64,000 nt of DNA, taken from Dasypus novemcinctus (Eukaryota; Chordata; Mammalia; Cingulata; Dasypodidae). Under the pieces are notes generated by a model. It saw only the letters and a program-made list of their open reading frames with translations. It had not been told where the DNA came from and searched no databases. Both the position numbers and the translations under genes were made by a program. Numbering within the stretch: position 1 is the first letter of the stretch; each line of letters begins with the position of its first letter. The stretch spans positions 30,287,294-30,351,293 of the forward strand of contig NC_080698.1 in assembly GCF_030445035.2 (NCBI RefSeq), read 5' to 3'. Positions 24,027-37,358 of this stretch are shown here, one piece after another.

Positions 24027-24710
24027 TCTTTCATAAATATGTCATGATAGGGCTTTGGTTATAAAACATTGGAATTGATGTGCTTTCTAACACTCAGTAA
24101 AATGGTGCGCTGTAGTTAAAATGCTCACATTTTATTTCTGCTAACCTGGCAATGGAACTGAAAATGAAAAAATTTTAATTGTCAAAAGCAAGACTATACT
24201 TGCACAAACAATAGCTCCAGTAAGTCCTTCTATCCTTTAAGGCTTATAAAAACTTCACTATTTAAATAGGAGTTCATTAATCCACATCTGCAAACAGATT
24301 TTGCTAATAAAAACTTGTATCATTTAGATCCCTTTCAAAGTTCAAAATAGGAATGGAATGAAAACTCTTTCAAATGTATGTCCACATTCCTTTGAAACAG
24401 CAGAAAGAAATTAAAGACCAAACATTCTCTTAGTGATGATCCATTTTGAAATCTCTGATTTGTTCCTCTCCAGGATTTCTTGGAATAATCCAGACAGGAT
24501 GCCAACTGTGGGACAGCTTGTGGGTATCAATCAATGTCAGAAAATCATGAAGTAGAGAGGGCTGGAACAGTTAAGTGAAGGCCATTTCTCACACAAATAT
24601 GGAGTTGCTGAAATCCAAGACAATTTCTCAAAAAGTGGCCAAGATGACAATCCAAGCAAGAGAGCTCTGCCTCCATTGCCCCGCCAGATTGACGCATACC
24701 TTGCTCTTTG

Positions 24711-24722
24711 CTACCGTGTTAC
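24711..24722 (-). CDS. TAFA4: TAFA4 last coding segment (Val-Thr-Arg-stop)
   Basis: The last coding piece is only 12 bases, GTA ACA CGG TAG, read downwards from 24722. It follows the acceptor TTTGTTTTAG and joins in phase 0 to the Lys codon of the previous exon, giving the C-terminus KTTKVTR, which is how TAFA4 ends. Such a short segment cannot be found by reading-frame length. It was located by looking for the expected tripeptide and stop directly behind a splice acceptor. With the other exons it gives 96 residues from HHQ to the stop, which matches the distance to the C-terminus in the 140-residue human protein as I recall it. The exon continues as 3' UTR towards lower coordinates. Confidence 0.9.
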   Translation of the reverse strand, partial: VTR

Positions 24723-25400
24723 CTAAAACAAATTAAGTAAGCATTGAACATCCCACATCCACCAAGAGCGACCCTATCTCAACTATTCAAATCAAATTAT
24801 TATGTACATTTCTTGCTTTCAGGTTGCAAAGGAAATGTGTGCAAAGGCTTCCATAGCATGTCTTTATGTGCCCTCGCTTTATATTTTGTGGAGTTATAAA
24901 AATCCCATCAGATTAGGTACACTCATTGCCCATTAAGTTAATTAACTCATGCATGCTGGGCATGTTTTGTTAATGGCACTAAACATTTCTCAAATGAATA
25001 CTGATTAAAATTAGGACATGCCAAGAGCAAATGTTTTTGATACTTTAATATAGTTTACTTTCCATTTTAAAAATAGACTGTTTTATAGAACTGTTGTATT
25101 TACCAGAAACATACAACCATTAGGAAGCTTTTGGGGTTTTGTTTTCTCATTTTTAGACATCCAGGCTCTATATTTATGAACTGAGACAACAGAACAGCAG
25201 TTTCTATATTTTGATTTGGTCATTTAAGAAATTTTACAGGTTAGTCAATTCTCCAGCTCTGTTGAAGGGGGAAAGCATTTGAAATAATTATACCATGAAC
25301 ATAATTTTCCAAGTAAGTATTTGATAGCACCGTACTTAAGACCATACCTAATCTTTAGAAAGAGATATTTATTCAAACTTTAACTTTGCTATTTACTGAC
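24723..25400. other. Last TAFA4 intron, no repeat recognised
   Basis: Starts (in transcript terms, ends) with the acceptor next to 24722. AT-rich; nothing else identified. Confidence 0.4.
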
Positions 25401-25404
25401 ATAC

Positions 25405-26015
25405 AGCTCTTTTGTTTGGACTGGGTATACCAAAGTAAACAAAGACCTGTCTTCCTGGAGCTTATGTTCTAAAGCAGGGGCTGGCAAACCTTTTCTGTAA
25501 AACGCCAGATAGTAAATATTTGCAGCTTTATGGGCCAGTCTCTGTAGACTAGAATAACCAAACAGATATGGCTGTTTTCCAACAAAACTTCATTTATGGA
25601 CAATAAAATCTGACTCATATAGTTTTTATGTTCCATAAAATATTACTCTACCTTTTTAAATGGATGGGGGTGGGGGGAGTTTATTCTTCTCTCATTGGCC
25701 AAAGGCTGAATTTGGCCCGTGAGCTCTAGTTTGCTGACTCATGTTCTAAAGGAAGGGGTTAGGACAAACAAGTAAATACATAGTACATCAGAAGGTGATA
25801 TGCACCACACACAAAAAAAGGAAAGCAGTATAATGGAGAAAGTCATGTGGCAGGGAAGGTGACATATGAAGAGACGTTTGAAGGAAGTGAGGAAAGAGCC
25901 CTAAGGAAAGAAGAACTTCCCAGGCAGAGGGAAAGGTGAATGAGTACAAGTGGCTTTCAGGCCAACACAGGCCTTGGCCTTTCTCTGACTGGGGTACAAA
26001 GATGAGACGAGGACT
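25405..26015 (+). repeat. Ancient mammalian interspersed repeat (class not resolved)
   Basis: Carries the familiar order 'aaacaaagacctgtcttcct', 'ggagcttatgttctaaag', 'aacaagtaaatac', 'aacttcccaggcagaggg', 'acaagtggctttcagg'. I recognise the pattern as a widespread old mammalian repeat but not its family name. It is split by the hAT element at 25475-25743. Related copies lie at about 42010-42560 and 49830-50560. Confidence 0.6.
25475..25743 (+). mobile_element. Nonautonomous hAT-type element (Charlie group)
   Basis: A 269-bp element from CAGGGGCTGGCAAAC to GTTTGCTGACTCATG, with imperfect 15-bp terminal inverted repeats. It is flanked by an exact 8-bp TSD TTCTAAAG (25467-25474 and 25744-25751), the TSD length of hAT transposons. 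No transposase. The exact subfamily (MER33/MER58-like) was not decided. Confidence 0.9.
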
Positions 26016-26164
26016 GCATGGCCAGATTGCTAATTTACAGGGATCACTTTGGTTGAAGTGATGAAAGGTGAAACCATCAGGACCTCAGGAGAAAGAGGAG
26101 TCAAGGAGGACTCCAAGTCTTGGTTGAGCAACAAGTCAGGATGGGGTTGGCTGTTTCCTGAGTT

Positions 26165-26290
26165 GGGGAAGACCTTCTCTGGGCCTTGGTGTCATCATCT
26201 ATTAGACAGAGATCATTCTACCTGCCTCCCTTCAATTGTAGTGAAGAGTGAATTGAAAAGCATGGCTTGGCACCTGTCATAAGAATTGTC
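26165..26290 (+). repeat. MIR SINE fragment
   Basis: 'ctctgggccttggtgtcatc', 'ctgcctcccttcaattgtag' and 'cttggcacctgtcata' follow MIR in order. Confidence 0.75.
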
Positions 26291-27110
26291 ATAAACCTAA
26301 AGGGTAGAAATGTTTAGAGCCAAGTATCAATCTGAATCTTATTTGAGACAGCTCATTCATTCTCCATGAGCAGCCCAGTTTTCAAACTACTTACAGTCAA
26401 AGTTGGACTTAGATTTGTTTTCCTTTATTATGAAGGCTCGTTATTCATTTTGAAGTGTACAAGGTGGCTAGCATGCCAATACTAAATCCAAACACTCAGG
26501 GAACCCTGAGTATTTCAAGCTCTGGCTAAAGGAGTCATTTGAATTGGGCCTTGAAAAGTGAGTGGAATTTTAGAAAGGAGAGGAGAGGGACTAGGCAGCC
26601 ATGGGCTATGGAAGTACCTGGCCTATTTGACAACTGGCAGTGAATGCCTATCCCAAGATGTTTATACTATATATTTTATATCACTTACCCTGGGGATCCA
26701 CTAATGGCAAAAGCAGAGAGAAAGTAGGGAACTCAGGACAGTAGTCCCTGCACAAGGCTTATGCATCAGGTTTGTCCTAGAGTGACTTTAAGTATGGTTT
26801 TCTAAGTTCCATCCCAGAACTAGAACTTTAAGTTTTTTACCAGCTCCCATGATGACTTTTCCATAGCCAATGATTTCATCAAATTATTATGCCATTGAAT
26901 GCAGAAGAGGATGAGAATAATCCACATTTCTAGCCAAGACACAGAAAAGTACCAGCTAGAGGGCCATCTGGAGAAGATACTGGGCAGGAACTGGCCATCT
27001 TAGATGTTGAGGGAAGTCTTAAAGAGAAATATTTAGCATTTACTAAAAATTCTGAGCAAAAGAAACAAAAGGAAAGATAACTCAGGAGGAAGCTTGAAAA
27101 AGATTTATTC
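26291..27110. other. Intron sequence, nothing recognised
   Basis: No repeat, exon or motif that I can support. Confidence 0.4.
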
Positions 27111-27117
27111 TCTAAAC

Positions 27118-27262
27118 CAATTTCTCAACCTCAGCACTACTGACATTTGGGGGGCTTCTCCTGGGCATCACAGGGTCTGGCCTGTGCCCACTAGATGCCT
27201 CCAACGTGTAACAACAGCAAATGTCCCCTGGGGGGCAAAACTGGCCTCTGGTTGAGAACCAG
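27118..27262 (-). mobile_element. MER5A-like hAT element
   Basis: Reverse of MER5A: 'tttctcaacctcagcactac', 'ctggcctgtgcccactagat', 'aaatgtcccctggggggcaa' and 'ggttgagaacc'. The ends form the TIR pair TTCTCAACC / GGTTGAGAA. Confidence 0.88.
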
Positions 27263-29155
27263 AAATTGCTCCTCATCTGCAAAGGTTTTAAAAATTCTAA
27301 AATTTGTTAAATGCTTGACATTAGAGCTAAGACGACATTATGTACTTGAGGGTCTTAATCCTGACCCCCTCTAGAGTACAGCAGAACTCAGAATTAAATT
27401 AAGGAAAAGAAAACTGAAGTAGGACTACAGAGTGAAAATTATATTTTCCCACAAGAAATAGTAGCTGTGCCCTCTCTGGGGACACTGAAAACTATACAGG
27501 TAGAATAAACTCAATGCCATCTTTTATATCTGGGAAAGAAGAGATGATGGGGTAGGGAATTGCACCCCTTCCCTACCTTATTTTCACATCTTCATCTAAG
27601 GCTATTAATATTTCAAGTTGACTGCTAACGCTTCATATTTGCATTTAAATGGAAAATAAAATTCTGGCACAGGTGGCTTACTACAAGCAGTCTTACTCTT
27701 TAGCCTTTTCCTGTTTTGATGCTGCTGTGCATAAACTTTTTAAGCAAAACAGAAACAATTTTGTTATATGGTTACTGCCCCCTCAAGGAAAGCAATTGTT
27801 CCACCTTTATAGAACCAATGCCTCCCATGTTGGTTAAGGTCACCAGCAATTTTAAGAAAAAGGTATAGAATCTGTGAGCACCAAGCTCTTTGTGAAGGCC
27901 AGTCATAGTCCCACAAATGAATTTACTCTATGTATATAAGATCCATAAAAGACATAAAATGTTTTATGCAGTTCAAGTCCCATTGACTTGGATTAATAAA
28001 GGAAACAAAAGTTTTATAACTTTGAGATTATTCTCAAATGGCATATCAATAAAATAAAATTTAAAAAAGGCGATGACTTAGGGAACTGTATTCTGTTTCT
28101 ATGAGTTTCTGAAGTGCTAAATGAAATGTCACTACCTTTGAGGATTTAACTAGAGCCAACTTATATTTCCAGCACACAGAGTCAAAATACCCCGAAAGAC
28201 TTGCTTCCTGCAAATGACCTAACTGCACAGAAACAGAGAGAAAGCTGCTATGATAGGAGATCTCCCTAGACACATTCTTTTCCAGAACACACTTGGCTTG
28301 TGCTCATAGACTTGTTTTATATTTATATGTAAAAAAATCAATACAATATAATCTTTCCAAAATGTTAGTCTACAAGAAATACAATGAGAGAAAATTTTTT
28401 ATCACTGATGTATGTGAAACCCTAGCTTATTGGCAGCTCCAAAATTTTTAATTTAGGAAGGGGTTAGGAGAAAATGGCTGAAAGGGGCCTGGAGAGAAGG
28501 GGGGTGGAATTAGTGGAATTATTTTAGGACAAGATTTGCTTTAGCAAGCACACTGGTTTTACTTGGGATGGCTTATGAGCAGAGTGTTAATCTCCCTTCT
28601 TCACCCCCAGGCCACCCCACATAATTCCATTGTGCCAGACAGAAAAGCATGTAGCAGGTCATTTATCCCATTCACCTCAATTATATAATGAACAAGGAGA
28701 ATTCAGTTGGCAACCAAAATTAATTTTGAAAATGGGTCTTGATTTTGAAATCACAATTTTAGCTAGATAACAAGGAACTAACGAACTGACTTACTGTGGT
28801 ATTCCTAATTTGCATATGATAATGTCAGCTAAATTTTAACTTTATAATAAACTCTCATTTTATATATTATATTAGCATTTATTAGTACTTTATATATTGA
28901 AGTATAGTTTATAAAATTTTTATTATGTCTTATGTATATGCTTAGGAAGAGAACTAGCCTGCTTTTGACCTTAGTGGCTGAGGATGAATGAGTGTTGTTT
29001 AGTAATTTAAAATACTCATAAAGGGGAAACTGTAGAAAGGTAAGAAGCTATTCATTCTGTATTTTTATCTCCTTGAAGGCACAAAGCCAGAACCAAAGAG
29101 GGATTCCATTTCAGTATGTCCAACTCTAATAACCCCTTGCCATCTAATTTTCTTT
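27263..29155. other. Intron sequence, nothing recognised
   Basis: AT-rich intron. A minus-strand 70-codon frame at 28273-28061 has no recognisable feature. Confidence 0.4.
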
Positions 29156-29159
29156 CAAA

Positions 29160-29560
29160 AATAGTTACTGAGACATTCAGCTGGCACTGAGACTATCGAG
29201 GTGAAAAAAACAGGCCCTGACCTCCCACCCTAGGCAGAAAGCTCTAAATATTAAGTAAACACAGACGCTAATCCATGTAAAACGTAACTGTAGTAAATGC
29301 CCGGATACAGGGCGACATGAGTCCTGTCATAGAAGCACTCCTGGAGAAATGACGATTGTCTAGACAAGAAAGGAGGGATGTACTTTTCTGTGAATTGAGA
29401 TCAGCAACTGCAAAGGCAGCCGATGGTTGGAGCAAAAAGAATGAAGGGAGGCAGCTGCCAGGTTATCAAGGGATTAGTGGACTAAGGAAAGCCCTGGAAG
29501 AGCAGGAGGTGGACTAACTCAGGAGGTGATGGCAAAGGACCAAGAGCCAGTCTGAGGCAG
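29160..29560 (+). repeat. Possible ancient repeat, as at 25405
   Basis: 'ggtgaaaaaaacaggccctg' and following text resemble the start of the same old family. The match fades after about 29350, so this is tentative. Confidence 0.35.
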
Positions 29561-30327
<767 letters not shown>

Positions 30328-30479
30328 TCAGTCTAAATAGAACACTGACTTCAAACACTGGTCATAAAAATGCTCCCACCACAGATACAAACCAAATTCC
30401 ATCTACTCTACAAAATAAAATTTCTTTCTCTGCAGTTAGCTCCCCAATTTTAATGTAATAGTAGTGAGATGCCAGGTTT

Positions 30480-30620
30480 TGGGGTGGTCTGCCTGGGTCT
30501 AATTCAGGTGCTACTATTCAGATTTTTAAGTGTTTCTTCATCTGCAAAATAGGAATACAAATCAGGCCTCCCTCCAGGATGATAAGAGAGCACATCTTGG
30601 CTTGCTCTGGGCAAGTCACT
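30480..30620 (-). repeat. MIR-like fragment
   Basis: Contains 'ctgcctgggtctaattc', 'tttcttcatctgcaaaatag' and 'gggcaagtcactgaaatct', all phrases of MIR but not in consensus order. It may be two rearranged pieces, so the strand is uncertain. Confidence 0.5.
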
Positions 30621-31009
30621 GAAATCTCAGAGAATGTTAGCTGTGCTTCCATCATCTTTGGTTGAAGGTTACAGTGTGGACCCTGATATTGCTAAGTTGT
30701 CACGCTTGCTCCTTTTGCCAATAGCAAACACGGAAAATAGTTTCCATCATGTGGTGCTCATCTCTCTATGAGAGATGAACCATGCAGTGAATTGAAAACT
30801 CTTCTCGAGATACGCAAATACTGTGTGGCATGATGAAGGCCACCATTCCTGTTTCTAGCCCAATATTCAGCTACTATCTCATTATTCCCATCTGAACCAT
30901 TTAGCACCTAAGTAAGGTGGATTGGGGATGTAGGCTAACCATTTAGTGCTGCCACTGAACCTAAGTAGATGGGCACATGGAGGCAAAGCCTGACAAAGTT
31001 ATAAACGTT

Positions 31010-31110
31010 CTCAGCTTAAAACTGTATGGTACTTTATCATTTTCAAAATTTTTATCTCTTTTGATTGTCCCAACAACCCTGAGAAGCAGGAAGGGGAGGC
31101 AGACTGTTCC
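31010..31110 (-). repeat. Possible MIR fragment
   Basis: 'ggtactttatcattttc' and 'ccaacaaccctgagaagcag' recall the reverse of the MIR 3' half. Short and weak. Confidence 0.35.
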
Positions 31111-32990
31111 AAAAATAAAAGCAAGAGCTTCCCACAGAGTTAGTAAAATGAACCTAGATTGTCTTCCTCCCTGTCCAGCAGTCTTTCTGCTATACCACAT
31201 TTTAAAATACTTTAGATTATTAAGTGATACATAAACTCCTACCTTATTCACAGTGCTAACCAGTCTTACCTTGGGTTAGTCCTGAGCAGATATAAAGATA
31301 AATAAGAGGTGGGTCCAGCCCATAACTTAAATTATCATCTGCAAGACTTGAAACAGAATTTAGTTTAGTTATATCTGAAGAGTTACAATGAAATTTATAA
31401 TACCTTGTCTTTAAAACTGTTCCTCAGACAAACTTTCCTCCACTCAGCAGCGAGAACCTGTGTACGCTTGAGAGAGGTATCAGAACTACATGGAAAACTC
31501 TAAAGAAGGCTTGACAGTGGACTGGTGAGCTGTCCAAGGGAGGGCAAGAGGGGTAGTGGGCTGGTGACCGACACATCTGGAAGCCAGCACCCAGGTCTGG
31601 CTGAAGTGAAAGGTGAGCAGGGAAGCTCTGGGCATGCCATGTCTCAGAACACACGTGAATAATGTGCCCCCAGATGTAGATACTTTATCCATGATGGAGT
31701 TTCTCTGTGAAAGATTTAACAGCAAATGTTCTTTCAGGAAAGAGAAACATAAAAGGTGCCACCACAGGAGCCAAAATAGAAGTTTCAAATTCCTACAGGA
31801 GTTAAAGATTGACTAAGGAACTCACAGGTAAGATGAAAACTGCAAGTTTGACCTTATCAGTGAATAAGGCAATTAAACAGTCAGGAAATTTAAAGTTTGA
31901 GGACATATTGAACAGACTGTGGGCTGGGACAAAGGACCCAGAAGTAGGATTCTATTAGAATAACCACCGAGAACATCTGCCCACTGAACTGAGCCTTGTC
32001 TCCACAGGAAAAAAAAAGTTTGTAGGAGGAATATTTTTTTTCCTGTTACAAAATATCACAACGAGAAAGTGTCTTGTCACTTCTATTTTTAAAATGAAAT
32101 TTTTATTCTTAAAAAAGCCCCATGCCTTCCTGACTTATGAAAACACATAATATCCCCATATTCAAGCTGCCAAACTATAATGAGTTTCCAGTCTTACTCA
32201 GAAAGGAATAAAAAAGAAAAATAAATAAATAAAAAGACAGCAATGCCCTGGTTTTATGGGGGCAACTAGTGCAGCCTACAATTTCTAGGTGTAGGTGGTT
32301 TCTAGGTGAAATTTTAACATGATTAATTAGCTATTCTGCTTCTGGGTCAATTTCCTTATTCTCTGTTGAATAGAATAGCTTGGGTTCTATTTTCTATCCC
32401 TTATCCCAAATAAATAACTTACTATTAAATAAAACAACATGTTTATATAGCTGTTTTGGTAAGCCAACTTCAAATTAGATTAACAAAAAACAGGCTCACT
32501 TTTCAAGACTTAGGGTATCACATTTACCCAGAGTTTAAGGCTTTTCTAGAATTATACTGAAAGCATGGACAGAAAGATTAAGGAAACATCTTCCTAGAAT
32601 GGATGGATAGAGAAATGGTCCCAAAATATGCTCTGAGATTTTAATGTATTAATATTTTACCTTTAGTTATTTTGCTCTTACTTCAGTATTTCAAGCTACT
32701 CAGTGTGTTCTTGAAAAAATTAAGCCATTTTTTAACTTTTAATGCAGGTAGGTGGAAAGCCTGCCAATTTATATTTTTTGTTATTTCAAGAAAAGAAGCC
32801 CTACCAACCTGACCTCACAAGAACAGCGCTAAGTGCTAAGGATTTTTTAAAAGAATCTTTCCCTTGCTCACACAGTCCATGAATGCACAGAGTACCGAGC
32901 GAGGCAGTGGATGAGCGTGACTACCCTGGTCTTTTGCAGGCGAGGTCTCTCTTGGCATCTAAGTGCAGGTGCACGTGGCCAGTACTTCTG
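31111..32990. other. Intron sequence, nothing recognised
   Basis: Open frames to about 100 codons occur on the minus strand at 31788-31486, without supporting features. Confidence 0.4.
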
Positions 32991-32995
32991 TGGAA

Positions 32996-33184
32996 GGAGT
33001 TCTCGACCTCAGCACTATTGACACTAAACCAGACAATTCTTTGCTGTGATGGCCTGTCCTGTGCATTGCAGCTGGTTGAGCAGCCCACTCCTCTGCCAGT
33101 CCCGGTGCAAACACCACCTAAAATGTCTCCAGATAATGGCAAATGTCCCCTGGGGAGTTAAATGGCCCTGGTTGAGGAACACTG
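32996..33184 (-). mobile_element. MER5A-like hAT element
   Basis: Second MER5A-like copy, same orientation as at 27118: 'ttctcgacctcagcactatt', 'ctgtcctgtgcattgcagct', 'aatgtctccagataatggca' and 'ggttgaggaacactg'. More complete than the first. Confidence 0.9.
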
Positions 33185-33269
33185 ACCTATGTCCTTAGCT
33201 CAATGTGAGAGGCTGTGCTAGTTCATCAGAACCGATCAAAGCTATTCCTAATCCATGGTAAGCCATGAT

Positions 33270-33900
33270 GCCACTTATAGTCTACATCTGCCTCCCTGTC
33301 CCACCCTGGCAATTCCACAATGCTAAAGTTTGCCCTCTCTCATTCTGTCTCTGTCATGTACACACAACCTTCCCCACAAATCCTGGGCTCACCATGGAAA
33401 TCTATGCTGACAAAGTGACCTGTCAAATTTTCCCTTGTCAGTGTACTTTACATGAACCTTGTTCATGGCACTTCATGGCCTTTCTTATTGGCATATTCTA
33501 TCTCATCCACATTCTCATACTTCAGCTTCACAGCAGCTGGAATAAAATCCTAAACTTTCATTTAATCTAAAGCTTTTTAACATGAGGGCTCTGCTCAGAT
33601 CCCCCACTTCTAGTCAAGCTACTTCCCAAATTGGCCCACTCAGGCTCACATGCTTGACACTAGCTGGCTCCCTAGTTTTTGACACCGTCATGTTCTCCAA
33701 CCAGGTAGACTTATTGCTTCTCATGGGGTACACCCTTCCTGACCCCTTCTCTATTGTCCTGTCCTTCATTTATCAGAGTTTGTGTATCTGCCCTAGTAAA
33801 GCATAGGCTCCTTGAAGGCTGGAACTGGGTCTAGGTATCATTCTAACTCCCTGGGCGTCTAGGACACAGCAGACACAGGTGCTAAAGTAGAACTTGAATG
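33270..33900 (+). mobile_element. L2 LINE 3' end
   Basis: Typical L2 tail order: 'cttcctgaccccttctctat', 'taaagcataggctccttgaa', 'ggctggaactgggtctagg', 'ctagaacttgaatgagcc'-type ending. Earlier parts are more diverged. Confidence 0.65.
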
Positions 33901-34579
33901 AGCCAACATGTGAAATGAGCATGTCCTTCCATCTCCCAAAGTGCTTTTGTAAAGTAATCCTTGGTATCGTTCACCTGACTCCTGCTGAGAAAAACTGCTC
34001 AGGAAATAGTTTTTCCTTCTAAGTGACAAAGAGATTAATCCTAGTGAAATCACATTATAAAGAGACCCTATGGCTCCTCACATAGTCCATAAAGCCAAGA
34101 AGGTTGTCTGCAGGACAAACAGTAACTTTCACCCTTAACTAAGCAAATTCTGACATTTAGAAGTATGGGCATCATCCTAAGAATGAAGGAAGGAAAAAAA
34201 TCTTTAAAAAGTAACCACCTCCAATTCCTAAGCTTTTCTCTTATTCATCTTTTTTAAACCCATGTTCAGAAAGCATTAACTTTGACAAAATACATTAAGC
34301 CTCAGTGCACTACACATTTATCTCATTTTATCATTAAAACCATTCAGCATTATCTCTGTAGAACAGTATTTTGATAAAGGAGTAGAATATAGTTCCTAAC
34401 ACAGAAACAGCCATGTATATACCAGTAGAAAGATTCAAAAGGAAGAACATCTACTGGCTATACAACTGTCTTAAGGGTCACCTAACCATAGGCTCAAATA
34501 AATAATTTCCTCTTCCTTCCCCCAAATCCCAAAAATGTACAAAACACAAGTTTCATTATTCAGGGGTTTTTCACAAGTT
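33901..34579. other. Intron sequence, nothing recognised
   Basis: No repeat or exon identified up to the left 64-bp direct repeat. Confidence 0.4.
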
Positions 34580-34643
34580 AATTATAATCAAAGTTTGGTG
34601 GGGAAAAGTGGCTAATTTTCCTCCCTGTTTAACTAGTAAAAGT
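34580..34643 (+). repeat. Left copy of 64-bp direct repeat
   Basis: Matches 37506-37569 over 64 bases with three G/A differences. Core 'ttataatcaaagtttggtgg' to 'taactagtaaaagt'. It directly precedes LINE-derived sequence. Confidence 0.9.
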
Positions 34644-35035
34644 GTATAGTTTCCACAAGATCATGCAATGATAGATATAGGGTATCTTAAATTTCACCAA
34701 AAACGTATAAAAGTCTATAGGCTAAATTATAAACCATAATGTAAACAAAAAAAAAGTGTATAGTCTAAAATATAAACCATAATGTAACAAAAAAGTTAGA
34801 AAACTGTACAGTCTAAAATATAAACCATAATGTAAGCCATAAGGGAATCATGGTTGGTAGCTATGTTTCAATATCAGTACATTAGCTGTAACACATATAA
34901 CATCTACATGTAAAAATATCATTGCTAGGGAAGTGGGAAAAGGGTTTGATGTTGGGTATATGAGAGTCCCCTATATATGTGACTTTAGTGTGATCTAAAA
35001 CTTTTTTGAAGACAAAATAAATTTTAAAAAAGATG
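34644..35035 (+). mobile_element. LINE-1 3' terminus with internal triplication
   Basis: The last ~390 bp of the long-3'-UTR L1 type, ending in 'aaaataaattttaaaaaag'. The phrase 'tataaaccataatgtaa' appears three times (about 34729, 34771 and 34819), once in each of three tandem units of 42-48 bp. Other copies have it once. Confidence 0.75.
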
Positions 35036-35285
35036 TGGACACTTAGGAAGGAATGGAAGAGATTGCCTTACCACTGTAAATGCAGAGCAATACCTATTAC
35101 TATGATGAAAGGCAAAATGTTAAAAACAGAGTTTTGTGGTATTTTTCATTTTTAATACCCCAATTTTAATTATGTATTCTATTTCTAATCTTTAATCTGT
35201 CAATATTATTTCATTTTCCTCCTAATTGAATTTGGCAATATATTAGGCTTCATTTTTTAAGAAGTTTTGGATCACAGACAGATTC
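35036..35285. other. 250-bp spacer between two LINE pieces
   Basis: AT-rich sequence not recognisable as L1. It lies inside the segment bounded by the 64-bp direct repeats, so it may have been carried in with the LINE pieces. Confidence 0.45.
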
Positions 35286-35705
35286 GACTAGGGCAGGGGA
35301 AGAGCACTGGTGTGGGTGTCATCGATGCGGGATGCCTGGGTGGGAGGGAGTTCTCCAGGGCATGCATACAGGGTATATAGATATGTTTGGATGTTCACTG
35401 GGTATTGTCATAGTGGATAGAGTTACACACGACAACTGAGAGTGTGCTGAGTTCCCATCTGGGGGAGCTCTGTCACATTCCCCAATAGAACAGTAACAAT
35501 CCCCCAAGTGCAAGGACAAAGACCAGTGAAGGAAGATGATCCAGTGATGGGCCCTTGATACTGATGACTATGCTTATGAGCCTGTATGCTTGAAATTTCA
35601 ACTAGGCCTAAACCTGCAGGATATCTAAGAGTTACCTCCCGAGAGCCTCTATGTTGCTCAAATGTGGCCACTCTCTAAACCAAACGCAGCCTGTAAATGC
35701 ATTAC

Positions 35706-36245
35706 TGTAGCAGTTTGATATTATTGATGAATTCCAAGAAGAAATATTGCATTATGTTTGTAAACTGACCTTTTCCTCTGGGCATATTAGATTATATTGG
35801 ATTCATAGGTTTACTTGATTAAGCATTTATAAAACCTCTTGTGCCAGCAGGGCATTGAGTCCTCGCCCTTTGGTGGGTAGGGACTCACAGATAAAAGGCA
35901 TGGCAAAGGACAGAGTTAAGGGTTTTTGATGTTAGAATTTGATGCTGAAGCCTTTAGATGGAGCCCTGGGAAGTAAGCTCACAGAGGGAAGAGATGCAAG
36001 CCCCAGGAAAAGAGAAATCCTGGGCCCAGGAAAAAGAAGCCTTAGGAAGGGAGGAACCCAGGAAGCCTGAACCCTCTCATATATCAGCAGCCATCTTGCT
36101 CCAACACATGGAAATAGATTTTGGTGAGGGAAGTAACTTAGGCTTTATGGCCTGGTATCTGTAAGCTCCTACCCCAAATACATACCCTTTATAAAAAACA
36201 ACCAATTTCTGGTATTTTTGCATCAGCATCCCTTTGGCTAACACA
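35706..36245 (+). mobile_element. Solo LTR, family A copy 1
   Basis: 540 bp from TGTAGCAG to GCTAACACA, with an exact 5-bp TSD ATTAC (35701-35705, 36246-36250). Excision rejoins L1 3' UTR. A TATA-like 'agataaaaggc' precedes a purine-rich part, and the AATAAA seen in copy 2 is mutated here. A 5-bp TSD fits ERV1/ERVL-like LTRs among others. No internal retroviral genes. Confidence 0.88.
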
Positions 36246-37358
36246 ATTACCTTCCCCCCAGCATGGGACATGACTCCTGGAGATGAGCCTCCTGGAACCA
36301 AAGATTACCACCAAGCACCAGATAGTGATGTAACTAGAAAAAGATCTTGAATGAAAGGGGGAAATGATAAAGAAAAATGAGTTTATATGGCTAAGAGACT
36401 TCAAAATGAGTTGGGAGGTCATCAGAGGGGTCGAGTGTATGCACGTCTCAGGAGGCTCCCAGAGACAGCCAGAGAAGAGACAACCCCAGGTACTGGTGCT
36501 CCTGAGGGCTATGGAGACACGCAGGTTCTACAGTCATGACAGATGGCTCTGGAGTTCATTGCCTTGCCACTGGGCCCTACTTTGGAATTTGTGCTCCTGA
36601 TTGTGATGAAGTTGGACTCAGATGTGACCTCTCTGCACATGACTCTTCTATCATTTTTACTGAATCTGTGGTTGGCACTGGGGTTTGTGTTTGCTCAGAA
36701 GACTTGAATCTCTGGACTCTCCATGTACCAGCTAGGCCCTGAGCCTCAGCAGAGTTCCAACATCTAATCTCCAGCTCATTGGACATACCCAGGTCAGCTG
36801 ACGGGGAAGTGAGAATGGTCAACCACCACACCAAGGAACTGAGAGTGTCTACAACTGTAAGCAGGAGAATCGCATCCATCAGTCATGTGGGAGCAAAGGC
36901 CCTTCTCAATTTATAGGTGGAGTGGACATCACCATCCCAGGGTCTACAGGATGGAGGAATATAATATGGATTGTAGTGGACTCACTGGTATTCTACTACA
37001 GAACTGTTGCAACTCTAGCAATGGAAGAAATTTTATCATTAATGTGGAGACAGTGGCCACAGGAATTGCTGAGGGCAGGGAGAGGGAGGAAGAGGTGTGA
37101 TACAGGGCATTTTGGGGACTTGGAGATGTCCTAAATGATATTGAAGGGACAGATGCAGGACATTGTTTATCCTGCCATAACCCACTGGATGGACTGGAGG
37201 AGAGTGTGAACTACAATGTAAACTATGGTCCATGCGGTGTGGTGGTGCTCCAGGGTGCATTCACCAAATGCAATGAATGTGCCTTACTGATGAAAGGGGA
37301 TATTGATGTGGGAGGAGTGGGGAGAGGGGGTGGTATATGGGAACTGCTTATGTTTTTT

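Larger units (their letters stand above)
23360..24710 (-). other. TAFA4: Probable TAFA4 3' UTR
   Basis: AT-rich sequence directly downstream of the stop codon, without recognisable interspersed repeats, unlike both flanks. That fits a retained 3' UTR. Minus-strand AATAAA hexamers lie at 24136-24131, 24026-24021 and 23383-23378. The last gives a UTR of about 1.3 kb, which I judge most likely. The true end cannot be fixed without transcript data. Confidence 0.45.
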
